Source: CALBZE01 sp036381255
GTDB lineage: Bacteria > Gemmatimonadota > Gemmatimonadetes > Longimicrobiales > RSA9
Assembly: GCA_036381255.1 (NCBI GenBank)
Contig: DASVDG010000109.1
Coordinates: 1 to 32,788 of the forward strand
DNA: 32,788 bases
Direction: 5' to 3'
Part shown: piece after piece, positions 7,952 through 16,018 of the stretch
Layout: each line of letters opens with the position of its first letter
How positions within the stretch are numbered: position 1 is the first letter of the stretch
Made by a program: the position numbers and the translations under genes
The notes under the pieces: generated by a model
Database searches by the model: none
What the model was told of the DNA's origin: nothing
What the model saw: only the letters and a program-made list of their open reading frames with translations

Positions 7952-9568
7952 CTAGGCGCGGATCAGGGCGAGCGTGAGCCGCTCGAGCAGCGGCAGGTCG
8001 TACGGGCCGAGCGCGACGTTCCCTTCGGCGTCGGCAGGCGTGAGGTGCAGCGACGCGACGTGGTCGACGCCGTCGGCGTCCTCGAGGAGGCGGTATAGCT
8101 GCGAGCGGTAGACGTGGCGGCCGAGCGGCCAGCCGCGGCCGTCGGCGCCGCCGGTCAGCAGGCTCAGGAAGCCGTAGACCCGCTTTCGGAGCGCCTGCTC
8201 CATGTCGGCCACGTTGCGGTGGTTCTCGATCGCGACCGTCGCATCGATCGAGAACGCCTGCAGCGTCGGCGCGCGCTCTACGAGCCGGGTGGTGATCAGG
8301 CGACGCCGGTCGAGGAATCGCTTGAGCCGCTCCCAGAGCCCGGGCGGCAGCGCCACCATCGCCTCCTTCGTCGCGCGCGGCACCGTCTCGTCCTGGAAGA
8401 CGGCCTCGTCGAAGTGCGGCGCGCCGGGGAGCAGCACCAGGGTGACGTATCCGGGTGCATCCACATCGAGACCGAGTTCGGGCGGCGACGGCGGTCGGCG
8501 GTTGAAGACGACAGCCGTGCGGGCGATCTCCGGCTGGTGGTTCGACAGGCGCTGGAACGCGTTGAAGTCCTCGAGCGCCGCGCGCTCGAAGTCCCGTTCC
8601 GTCACCAGCCGGTACGGCGCGCGGAAGCGGGCGAGGCCGAGCTCCTCGCGGCGGTCGGGCGGGAAGAAGTTCTCGCCGCCCTCGGCGTCGCCGTTGCTCA
8701 CGTTGACGACCCTGATGCCCGGCGGCGGCACGTAGTTCAGCACGTGCCGCACGTCGCCCTCGCGGACGGTGAGCGCGACGGGGCCCTCGAGGAGCCGGTA
8801 GCGGACGCACTCGATCAGCGTGCCCTCGGGCGGGATCGCGCCGAACGTCCCGTCGCCGAACCGGATCCGCATCTCGGACGGCTCCACCGCGTAGTGTGGG
8901 GCCCCGGAGGGCGTCGCACGGGACGCCCCCGTGCGGAGCGAGGCGACGGGCGTCCAGATGGCGCCGCCGACCCGGACCAGCGGGTTCGGCTCGTACCCGG
9001 CCGTGCGGTGGACGAAGTCGGTCAGGAGCGGCGCGGGCTCGTCGGCGGCCAGTCCGAGCGCGGCGCGGGGCGGGCGCAGCGTGAACGTCTGGTCCGGCGT
9101 GCCGTCGCTCACGCCGAGCGGCTCGTTCGTGACCTCGAGGATCGCCCGGGCCGTGGTCGTGCCGCTCGCCTTGATCCCGACCGCGGGGCGCCGGATCTCG
9201 AGCGGGCGGAACGTCTCGAAGACGTGGCGCCGGCCGTCGACGTAGTCCGTCGCGAGCTGCGTCCCGGCGTCGATCGTGACGGACTCCGGCCCGGCGGGGT
9301 CGGTGAACTCCACCTCGAACTCGACCTCCACCGTCACCGGCTCCGGCGGGTCGATCAGGAAGTCCAGGAACTTCTGCCGGTGCGAGGGCGGCACCTGGTC
9401 CATCCGGTAGAGCGCCATCTCGCCGAGCCAGCAGAACAGCTCGAGGAGCATGATTCCCGGGTCGGACGCGTTGTGGTCCGTCCAGGCCCCGGGCGGGATC
9501 TGGCGGCGCAGCACGTCCAGGAGCTGCTCGTAGGTGCGGTCGTCCAGGCTGGGGATCCGGATCGCCAT
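7952..9568 (-). CDS. Baseplate J/gp47-like protein (shorter of two)
   Basis: From the ATG at 9568 the product has 538 residues. It begins 'MAIRIPSLDDRTYEQLL' and soon has 'WTDHNASDPGIMLLELFCWL', the N-terminal hallmark of putative baseplate assembly proteins in eCIS and Mu/P2-like tails. A central 'RFGDGTFGAIPPEGT' and 'YRLVTERDFERAA' follow, and the C-terminal region carries 'LTGGADGRG' and 'LYRLLEDADGVDHV'. These two C-terminal motifs recur in the 1056-residue neighbour, so the two are paralogous wedge components (compare Afp11/Afp12). The open frame extends further upstream to 10114, but that part only shadows the larger J gene; the ATG lies 5 bases after that gene's stop and fits the conserved N-terminus. 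Role: wedge of the baseplate around the hub. Confidence 0.9.
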   Translation of the reverse strand: MAIRIPSLDDRTYEQLLDVLRRQIPPGAWTDHNASDPGIMLLELFCWLGEMALYRMDQVPPSHRQKFLDFLIDPPEPVTVEVEFEVEFTDPAGPESVTIDAGTQLATDYVDGRRHVFETFRPLEIRRPAVGIKASGTTTARAILEVTNEPLGVSDGTPDQTFTLRPPRAALGLAADEPAPLLTDFVHRTAGYEPNPLVRVGGAIWTPVASLRTGASRATPSGAPHYAVEPSEMRIRFGDGTFGAIPPEGTLIECVRYRLLEGPVALTVREGDVRHVLNYVPPPGIRVVNVSNGDAEGGENFFPPDRREELGLARFRAPYRLVTERDFERAALEDFNAFQRLSNHQPEIARTAVVFNRRPPSPPELGLDVDAPGYVTLVLLPGAPHFDEAVFQDETVPRATKEAMVALPPGLWERLKRFLDRRRLITTRLVERAPTLQAFSIDATVAIENHRNVADMEQALRKRVYGFLSLLTGGADGRGWPLGRHVYRSQLYRLLEDADGVDHVASLHLTPADAEGNVALGPYDLPLLERLTLALIRA

Positions 9569-9573
9569 GGCGC

Positions 9574-12500
9574 TCAGACGGTGGTGATGATGTGGGTGCC
9601 CGACGACGGGAGTCGGTCGGGGCCGATGCGGAACTCCTCCGCGCCCGGCCGCGCGGGGAACTCCGCCTTCAAGACGTAGTCGACCTCGTCGATCCGCTCG
9701 AGCAGCGCATGGACCTCGGACAGGTACACGGGTCGTCCGAAGCCGTAGCCGCGCCCGTCCTCGCCGCCGGTCAGCGGGTGGAGGAACCGCTCGAGCGCGG
9801 CCGTGGCCTTGCGCACGACCACGCTCGCCAGCTCGGGGCGCGTCGGCACGAGCGTGGCGTGGACGTCGACGGCCTCGTAGTCCGGACCCTTGACGTGGTT
9901 GTCGCCGGCGATGTTCGTGAGCGCCGTCTGCGCCAGGAACTCGCGGATCTTGCGGATCAGCCCGGGGCTCGGCTGCGGGCGGCGCGCGGCGCTCGCGGGC
10001 ACCACGACGACGGTCACGCCGCCGGCCTTGAACGCGAGCCCGCCGGGCGCCGGCGCGGTGGTCGGCAGGCAGCGCACGCGCGCGACGTGACTGAAGCGCT
10101 GTCGCACCAGCCACTCATAGTCCTCGGTGGTGACCGGTCGGCCGCGGCTCTTCAGGACCTGCGGCCCGAACTCTTCGAGCTGCGCCAGCGTCCACGCCGA
10201 TGCGCCCGCCGCGGCCGCCTGCACGTTGAACACCCCGTCGATGAACGGGAGCGTGGTCTTCAGCTCCTTGATCGCGAGCGCCGGCGCGGCGTGGTTCGCC
10301 TCCGCGCCGCCGCCCGTCCGGAAGTCGCGCAGCACCAGGTTGTCGCGTCCGACCGGGGGGATCAGCCCGTCCGTGCCGTTGCCGAACGCGAGGATCCCCG
10401 CGACGCTGTCCAGCGTGTAGTGGCGGCTGCGCGGGCCGGAGCCGGCGAACGTGGGCGTGCGGCGCCAGCGCACCCAGACCTCGCGCTCGCCCGCTTCGTT
10501 GGTGCGGACGTCGACGACGGCGATCGGCGCGGATTCGTTCGGGTTCGCGGCGCGCGCCGCCGCGTGCTCGCGCTCCAGCGCGCGCAGCTCGTCCTGACTG
10601 GGGATCTCCGGCTCGCGGACCCACAGCTCGCCGGCCAGGACGGGTGTCCGGATGAGCGTGAAGACCTGGTCCGGCTCGCCGTTCGAGGAGCCGACGAGCT
10701 GCTCCGCGCGCGTCGTCCGGTTGTCGGCGAGGACCGTGTTGAGGTAGACGCCGCGGACCGCGGGCGGGTGGTCGTAGCGGCCGCCGGCGAGCCGCGCGCG
10801 CAGCCACCGCCGCGCCGCCGGGTCGGCCGCGCCGTCCGCGCGCAGCCAGGCGAACGGCTGGACGGGCGCGGCATCCGCGGGCCCGTTGAATGCGACCGTG
10901 CCGCTCGTCGTCAGTTCGAGCGTGTCGTCGACGACGCCGAGCGCGACCCACCCCGCGTCGGCGCTCCAGTACTCCCACGCGAGGCGCGGGTCGCCGCCCT
11001 CGATCGGCGAGTCGAGCGAAGATGCGGGCGCGGCGAGGTCGAAGAAGAGGCTGAGCGGCTCGGGGTCGAACGCCCGGTCGAAGCCGAGGTAGAGCGCGGC
11101 GTCGGCGCCGAAGATCGATCGGCCGGCGATCGTGCGGCTCGCGACGTCGCGGAACGGATCGAACGGCGTCGGCGTCCCGCAGTGGTCGACGAACTCGAAC
11201 GCGTTCAGCGTCTTCACGTGCCTGATCGGAACGGCGGCCGAACGGGGCACGTAGCTGAGCTGGACGCCCTCGATCACGGGCGGGAAGAAGAGCGGCCCGA
11301 TGAACCGGGGCGACGCGCCGTCCACGAGCACGCCGTCACTGCCGTACGGCGCCTCGCTGAGCAGGAGCACGCGCATCCAGTGGCCGCTCACGCCGTGCAC
11401 CTCGCGGCGGCCGATCCGGTCCTGGAAGCCGGAGCGGGTGACGGACGCGACGGACGCGACCGGGCTACCGTAGAGGAACGTACCTTCGGACGCGTTCTCG
11501 CCCGGCGGCGCGGTCGTCGACGTGGCGGTGACGGTGGTGCCGGACGGGTCGGTCGTGACCTCGAACTCGTGCACGACCTCGGCCAGCTCCTGCCAGGCGC
11601 CGTCCGCGTCCAGGAACTGCCAGACGGCGCGGGTGACGAGCGTGGTCGACGGCACGCCGTCGTACTGCGCCTGAATGTCGGCCGTCGTGTGCGGCCGGAT
11701 CGTGAAGCTCAGCGTGACCGACTCGACGTCGGGCGCGAAGGCCGCGTCGCTCGCGAAGTAGAACGCGTCGCCGTAGGCCGGTCTGCGGCCGAAGGGGTGG
11801 TACGGCCGGGACAGGTCGATCGGTTCGACGTTGTAGAACGCGGCGTCGAAGCGGGTCAGCGGCTGCGACGGCGCGGCGGCGCTCGCCTCGATGGCCGAGA
11901 TCTTCGGCGCCGGGTACGCGGCATCGAACTCGCCCGTGAAGTGCGCGGCCAGCCAGTGGTCCTCGACGCCGTCGACGGTCGTCTTGCCGACGCCGGACAG
12001 GCGCTGGAACGTGAACGTGACCCGGTCGGCGCCGGCGACGACGACGGGCGCGGGGAGGTCGACCCAGTCCTTCGCCTCCTCGTCGTAGCACCGCCAGACG
12101 ACGTCGCCGGGGAACGCGCCGCTGGCGAGATGGAGCGTCACGCGGACGTCCGCCTGGTCGGGCCGGGAGAACAGCGTCGCGCTGCCGATGTAGAGCACGT
12201 GGTCGACGTCCTCGAGCTCGGGCTCGCGTTCGTCGAAGACCGCGACCGACGCGGCCGAGGCCAGCGCATCGGCATCGGGCGGGACGGCGGGGATCGGCAG
12301 CTCGACGAACCGGTCGGCCGCCGGCAGCACGGCGATGATGCGTTCGAGCACGGCCGGCGTCGCGAAGAAGTCGCGCCGCGTCTCGAACACGAGCGCGTCG
12401 GACTTCTCCGTCTGGGTCGTGGCGACCTGCGTCCGTGCCGGGACGCGCCCGCCCAGCGGCGCGCGTTTCGAGACGACGAACGTGACCGGCGCCTCCGCGG

Positions 12501-12744
12501 GCGCGCCGGGGAACCGCTCGACGCCGGTCAGCTCGAGGAAGGACAGGAAGTTGTGGCGCGGCATCCCGTTGAGCCGCTCGATGAGCAGCTCGGCCAGCCG
12601 GGCGAACAGCTCGATCAGGCGGTGGCCGGGGTCGTCGGGGTCGCCGGCGCCGGTCCACGCGGGCGTATAGAGCGGCGCCAGGTCGTCGACCGCGGTCGCG
12701 ACGATGTCGTCGCGCGTGCGTGGATCAAGTGGCGGCGCCTTCAC
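9574..12744 (-). CDS. Large baseplate assembly protein (TIGR02243/gp47-like)
   Basis: This 1056-residue protein starts 'MKAPPLDPRTRDDIV' and has 'DPGHRLIELFARLAELLIERLN' near residue 40, typical of the TIGR02243 putative baseplate assembly family. A long beta-rich middle probably holds one or more carbohydrate-binding-like or fibre-dock inserts. The C-terminal third contains 'LAFGNGTDGLIPPVG', 'TTEDYEWLVRQRFSHVARVRC' in two parts, and finally 'LTGGEDGRG' with 'YLSEVHALLERIDEVDYV', matching the shorter J protein next door. It would form the main baseplate wedge with that neighbour. The ATG at 12744 overlaps the end of the gp25-like gene by 20 bases, a sign of translational coupling. Confidence 0.9.
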   Translation of the reverse strand: MKAPPLDPRTRDDIVATAVDDLAPLYTPAWTGAGDPDDPGHRLIELFARLAELLIERLNGMPRHNFLSFLELTGVERFPGAPAEAPVTFVVSKRAPLGGRVPARTQVATTQTEKSDALVFETRRDFFATPAVLERIIAVLPAADRFVELPIPAVPPDADALASAASVAVFDEREPELEDVDHVLYIGSATLFSRPDQADVRVTLHLASGAFPGDVVWRCYDEEAKDWVDLPAPVVVAGADRVTFTFQRLSGVGKTTVDGVEDHWLAAHFTGEFDAAYPAPKISAIEASAAAPSQPLTRFDAAFYNVEPIDLSRPYHPFGRRPAYGDAFYFASDAAFAPDVESVTLSFTIRPHTTADIQAQYDGVPSTTLVTRAVWQFLDADGAWQELAEVVHEFEVTTDPSGTTVTATSTTAPPGENASEGTFLYGSPVASVASVTRSGFQDRIGRREVHGVSGHWMRVLLLSEAPYGSDGVLVDGASPRFIGPLFFPPVIEGVQLSYVPRSAAVPIRHVKTLNAFEFVDHCGTPTPFDPFRDVASRTIAGRSIFGADAALYLGFDRAFDPEPLSLFFDLAAPASSLDSPIEGGDPRLAWEYWSADAGWVALGVVDDTLELTTSGTVAFNGPADAAPVQPFAWLRADGAADPAARRWLRARLAGGRYDHPPAVRGVYLNTVLADNRTTRAEQLVGSSNGEPDQVFTLIRTPVLAGELWVREPEIPSQDELRALEREHAAARAANPNESAPIAVVDVRTNEAGEREVWVRWRRTPTFAGSGPRSRHYTLDSVAGILAFGNGTDGLIPPVGRDNLVLRDFRTGGGAEANHAAPALAIKELKTTLPFIDGVFNVQAAAAGASAWTLAQLEEFGPQVLKSRGRPVTTEDYEWLVRQRFSHVARVRCLPTTAPAPGGLAFKAGGVTVVVVPASAARRPQPSPGLIRKIREFLAQTALTNIAGDNHVKGPDYEAVDVHATLVPTRPELASVVVRKATAALERFLHPLTGGEDGRGYGFGRPVYLSEVHALLERIDEVDYVLKAEFPARPGAEEFRIGPDRLPSSGTHIITTV

Positions 12745-13135
12745 GGCCCGACTCCTGGAGGTAGAAGGGGTAGACGAGGTTGAAGCGGCTGTTCGTCGCG
12801 CGGACGCGGTACTCGATGTCGATGTCGAGCACGCCGGCCATCGCGTCGCGCGGCTCGGCGCGTACGCGCAGCACGTCGATGCGCGGTTCCCACGCGGTGA
12901 GCGCCTCGGTCACGTAGCGCGCGGCCAGCGCGCGGGTGTTGGAGTTCAGCGGCGCGAAGACCAGCTCGCGCAGGCGGCTGCCGAAGTCGGGGCGCATGAC
13001 GCGCTCGCCGCGCGCGGTGCCGAGCACGATCAGGATCGCTTCGCGGATCTTCGCCTCCTCCGCCTCGTACGTCAGCCGGTCGCCGACGAGCTCTACGGGG
13101 AACTTCCACCCCCGGCCGAGAAATTCCTTGCCCAT
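12725..13135 (-). CDS. gp25/gpW-like baseplate wedge protein
   Basis: A 136-residue protein beginning 'MGKEFLGRGWKFPVEL' has 'EAKIREAILIVLGTARGERVMRPDFG', followed by 'LRELVFAPLN', the canonical core of the T4 gp25/P2 gpW family (Afp9/Pvc9-like). The Glu-Arg in 'RGERVMRP' is the usual conserved pair of this family. In contractile tails this protein links the first sheath ring to the baseplate. Its length is normal. Its end overlaps the start of the large J-type gene by 20 bases. This is one of the most secure calls in the cluster. Confidence 0.93.
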   Translation of the reverse strand: MGKEFLGRGWKFPVELVGDRLTYEAEEAKIREAILIVLGTARGERVMRPDFGSRLRELVFAPLNSNTRALAARYVTEALTAWEPRIDVLRVRAEPRDAMAGVLDIDIEYRVRATNSRFNLVYPFYLQESGREGAAT

Positions 13136-13150
13136 GGGATCCGCGTCCGG

Positions 13151-13636
13151 TCACTGGATCGGGCCGACGATCGGCGGCGCCGGCTGCACGAACGGGACGT
13201 CCACGACGATGACCATCCGGGCGCCGGCGTCGAACGCGTCGGCCAGGCGGTCGGCCTTCTCCCTCGCGCCGCCGCCGCTGTCCGCGAAGATCGCCGCGAG
13301 CGCGGGCACGAGCGCGAAGTTGCCGGGCGCCGCGGTCGTGCCGGCCGCCGTGGGGCCGGCCCACGCCATCGACTGCCAGAAGACCATCACCCCCGCCGTG
13401 ATCGCGGCCGCCGCCGCCTCGGCGTCCATCGCGGCGAGCGCGCCGGTGAAGGCGCCGACGAGGATGCCGAAACCGGCCGCGGCGTTCACCGGCAGGCTCC
13501 CCGCCGCCGACAGCGCGCCGCTCGCGTAGGCGTGGTATGCCCGGGCCCACCGGAGCCCCGCCTCGGCGGTCGTCGACGGCCGGGACTGGAACACGTCGGC
13601 CAGCGCATCGGCGAGCGTGGACCTCGTGAGCGCCAT
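13151..13636 (-). CDS. Unknown 161-residue Ala/Gly-rich eCIS protein
   Basis: The frame from the ATG at 13636 encodes 161 residues and I do not recognise its family. It starts 'MALTRSTLADALADVFQS', has an Ala/Gly-rich middle with mildly hydrophobic helices (~50-100, including 'GFGILVGAFTGALAAMDAE' and 'ITAGVMVFWQSMAWAGP') and ends with a Pro-rich 'VQPAPPIVGPI'. It sits 2 bases after the spike gene's stop and 15 before gp25, a slot where other eCIS have a PAAR spike-tip gene. It lacks the Pro-Ala-Ala-Arg repeats and metal ligands of PAAR proteins. The position suggests a structural or accessory baseplate role, but this is context only. Confidence 0.7.
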   Translation of the reverse strand: MALTRSTLADALADVFQSRPSTTAEAGLRWARAYHAYASGALSAAGSLPVNAAAGFGILVGAFTGALAAMDAEAAAAAITAGVMVFWQSMAWAGPTAAGTTAAPGNFALVPALAAIFADSGGGAREKADRLADAFDAGARMVIVVDVPFVQPAPPIVGPIQ

Positions 13637-13638
13637 CT

Positions 13639-14286
13639 TCACACCGTCTTGTGCTGCGAGCTCAGGTGCGTGCCCGGCGTCATCTGCTGCGTCGGCGGGC
13701 CCGACGGGCCGACGCCCGTCGGGTGCGTGTGCGCGTTGAAGAGCGCCATGAACGCGTCGCCGAGCACGAGCGATTCGGACGCGCCGGCGCCGCCGATGCG
13801 GATGGCCGAGCTCTCGATCACGATCCCCGACGAGGAGAGCTCGATGCGGTGCTCGCCGGACCGGTCGGCGATCACGATCTTCTCGGCGCCCGGCGAGTCG
13901 TCCAGCACGATCTCGTGGCCGCTGCGCGAGCGGATCAGGCGGATGTGGTTGTCGCCGTCCGGGCCGTGTTCCGGCGGCGGGTCGGCCGCGCTCCACACGC
14001 CGCCGATCACATAGGGGAAGCGCACGTCGCCGTGCTCGAACAGCACGAGCACCTCGTCGCCGACCTCGGGGCGGAACACGATGCCGCGCTCCTTGCCGGC
14101 CATGGGGCTCATGACCCGCGCCCAGGGGCTCTCGACGTCGTCGCCGAGCCAGGGGTAGCGGACCTTGACGCGGCCGAGCGCGTCGGGATCGTCCGTGCTG
14201 GTGACCACGGCCGGGGTCACGCCGTAGATGCGGCCAGCCGTGGGCTCGAGCGTCAGATCGGCGGCGAGGAGTTCGGCGACGTTCAT
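13639..14286 (-). CDS. gpV-like baseplate spike protein
   Basis: The product has 215 residues from the ATG at 14286. An N-terminal OB-fold segment is recognisable from 'GRIYGVTPAVVTSTDDPDAL' followed by 'GRVKVRYPWLG', and 'FRPEVGDEVLVLFEHGD' leads to 'FPYVIGGVW'; this is the P2 gpV/VgrG-type core. Beta-helix-like repeats follow ('IELSSSGIVIESSAIRIGG'). Near residue 184 'FNAHTHPTGVGPSGPP' matches the HxH-containing C-terminal tips of gpV-like spikes, where the histidines may bind metal. It starts inside the hub gene's stop (ATGA overlap 14283-14286). Hub and spike are separate genes here, whereas Afp8 fuses them. The role is the membrane-piercing spike under the tube. Confidence 0.9.
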   Translation of the reverse strand: MNVAELLAADLTLEPTAGRIYGVTPAVVTSTDDPDALGRVKVRYPWLGDDVESPWARVMSPMAGKERGIVFRPEVGDEVLVLFEHGDVRFPYVIGGVWSAADPPPEHGPDGDNHIRLIRSRSGHEIVLDDSPGAEKIVIADRSGEHRIELSSSGIVIESSAIRIGGAGASESLVLGDAFMALFNAHTHPTGVGPSGPPTQQMTPGTHLSSQHKTV

Positions 14287-15341
14287 GCGGCGTTCCTCCG
14301 GGCGTCGAAGCGGGTGATGTATCCGAGGTCGGGCGTCACGCGGTGCTCGGCCTTGACCACGTAGTACAGGCCGCTGAAGCGCTCGCCGAGTCCGCGCAGG
14401 TCGACCGTGCTGCCGGCGCGGATCGTCGGGTCGCCGACCGCCTCGCCCACGCCCGCGACCAGCTCGAGCGTGCGGTCGTTGAACAGCGCCTGCGCGATCT
14501 GGTCGGCCTCGGCCTGCGACTCGACCGGCAGGTCGACCGTCGCGTCGGCCGCCGCGCCGAACGCGTCCTCGGCGATGCGCGCCCCCGAGGCCGTGCCCTT
14601 CATCAGCGTCGTTTCGACGCCCGTGCGCGCGACGCCGAGGATCGCTTCCTTGGACGCGGGGTTCCAGCCGCGGACCGCGAGCTCGCTGACCTGCCGCGCC
14701 GTCGACAGCCGGACGTCGAACCACTTGAGGTCGCGCATGTACTCGAGTGTGCGCGCCTCGGCCCGGTCGTTCGCGGCCGGCCGGAACACCAGCGTGCGGT
14801 CCGTGACCACGACCTCGTAGCGGATCCGCTTCGCGCGCTGCATGAGGAAGTCGATGTCGCTCAGGTTGTTCTGCAGCACGTACGGGTGCACGATCACGCT
14901 GTCGGTCACGTCGGCGCTGAGGCCGAGCGCGGCGGCGATCTGCTCGGCGATCTGGCTGTCCTTCACCTGGACGTATGCCCGGGTCCGGCGGCCGCGACGC
15001 AGGCGGTGCAGCCGGTCGAAGCCCTGGATGTGGAGCCGCGCGGCCTGCTCGTTCGAGTAGGCGACGCGCAGCGCCGTGATCTCGCCGACCATCACGCGAT
15101 CGAGCTGCCCGGCGTAGCCCAGCTCCACCGTGATCTGGTTGCCGGGCCGGGCGTGCACCGAGTCGATCCAGCGGAGCTGCTGGTCGGCCGGGTCCAGCGC
15201 GCCGACCACGATCTCGAAGCGGTCGCCGCCTTCGGCGTACTGGCAGACCGAGACCTCGAGCACGTCGGCGTCGAGCTCCGGCGGGATCTCCGCGCCGTCG
15301 ATGAGGATCCGTCGCTCCGGGCTGGTGCGCTCCTGGGTCAT
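14283..15341 (-). CDS. gpD-like tail hub protein (late control D family)
   Basis: A 352-residue protein with 'VSVCQYAEGGDRFEIVVG', 'PGNQITVELGYAG' and 'GEITALRVAY' near the N-terminus, then 'YVQVKDSQIAEQIAAALGLSAD' in two parts and 'NLSDIDFLMQRAKRIRYEVV'. These are typical of the phage late control gene D/gp27-like hub family, which forms the trimeric ring between tube and spike. The C-terminus 'SGLYYVVKAEHRVTPDLGYI' is also family-like. The stop overlaps the spike start by 4 bases, so the hub and spike are translationally coupled. Length is normal for the family. Confidence 0.92.
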   Translation of the reverse strand: MTQERTSPERRILIDGAEIPPELDADVLEVSVCQYAEGGDRFEIVVGALDPADQQLRWIDSVHARPGNQITVELGYAGQLDRVMVGEITALRVAYSNEQAARLHIQGFDRLHRLRRGRRTRAYVQVKDSQIAEQIAAALGLSADVTDSVIVHPYVLQNNLSDIDFLMQRAKRIRYEVVVTDRTLVFRPAANDRAEARTLEYMRDLKWFDVRLSTARQVSELAVRGWNPASKEAILGVARTGVETTLMKGTASGARIAEDAFGAAADATVDLPVESQAEADQIAQALFNDRTLELVAGVGEAVGDPTIRAGSTVDLRGLGERFSGLYYVVKAEHRVTPDLGYITRFDARRNAA

Positions 15342-15363
15342 GGGCGGTCCGCCTCGTCGCGTC

Positions 15364-16014
15364 TCACGTGAGCGTGGGAATCGTCAGCACCATCCCCGCG
15401 GGCAGCTCCCGCGGGTTGTGGATCCCGTTCCGCCGCGCGATCGGCCGCCAGCGGCGCGGATCGCGGTAGAACACGCCGGCGATGCCGCTCAGCGTGTCGC
15501 CCTCCTTGACCACGTACGCCTTGGTGTGGTCCGGAGAGTTCGGCTCGTTCGCCTGGAGCTCCTCCTCCGGGAGCGTGAACTCGAGGAACACGCACGTGAG
15601 CTTCGCCCGCACCGGCGTGCCGTCGCCGAGGAACAGGACGAACTGCTGCGTGAGCGACAGCAGCACGCCGGTGAACGGGAAGTCGGCGTGCGGCCCGCCG
15701 GGCGCGCCCTGCCCCCAGCTGATCGTGACCTTGGGCGGCCGGTGCACCTCGCGGTTGAACACCAGCAGCCCGGCGATCTTGCTGGTGTGCTCGCGCACGT
15801 CCGTTCGGCTCTCGTAGGTGTCGAAGAACAGCTCCATCGACAGCTTCTTCCGCTCGCCGCCGGTGTAGTGCAGCTCCGGCTTCTGGCCCATGCGGTCCTG
15901 GTCGGTCCACTTCGACGCATCCTCGATCGAGTACTGGGTCGGGTTGAACAGCACGGAGAACGTCTCCCCCGTGTCCTCGTTGCGAATCGAGAGCTTCTCC
16001 AGGCGTCCGCTCAC
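15364..16014 (-). CDS. LysM-containing tail/baseplate protein (Afp7-like)
   Basis: The start is a GTG at 16014, giving 216 residues. The first ~160 residues carry 'LEKLSIRNEDTGETFSVLFN' followed by 'PTQYSIEDASKW', the signature of Afp7/gp53-like tail proteins that bridge tube and hub. The last ~50 residues ('YVVKEGDTLSGIAGVFY' to 'LPAGMVLTIP') are a LysM module. In contractile tails this LysM-like part is structural as well as a potential peptidoglycan binder. It lies 4 bases after the Pro/Ala/Arg-rich gene and 22 before the hub gene, as in other eCIS loci. The call is firm. Confidence 0.92.
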   Translation of the reverse strand: MSGRLEKLSIRNEDTGETFSVLFNPTQYSIEDASKWTDQDRMGQKPELHYTGGERKKLSMELFFDTYESRTDVREHTSKIAGLLVFNREVHRPPKVTISWGQGAPGGPHADFPFTGVLLSLTQQFVLFLGDGTPVRAKLTCVFLEFTLPEEELQANEPNSPDHTKAYVVKEGDTLSGIAGVFYRDPRRWRPIARRNGIHNPRELPAGMVLTIPTLT

Positions 16015-16018
16015 GGGT

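Noticed and set aside
9592..12783. 1063-residue plus-strand frame antisense to the large baseplate gene
   Set aside because: Composition is Arg/Val/Asp/Glu-rich without fold-like pattern, and the opposite strand encodes a clear baseplate protein.
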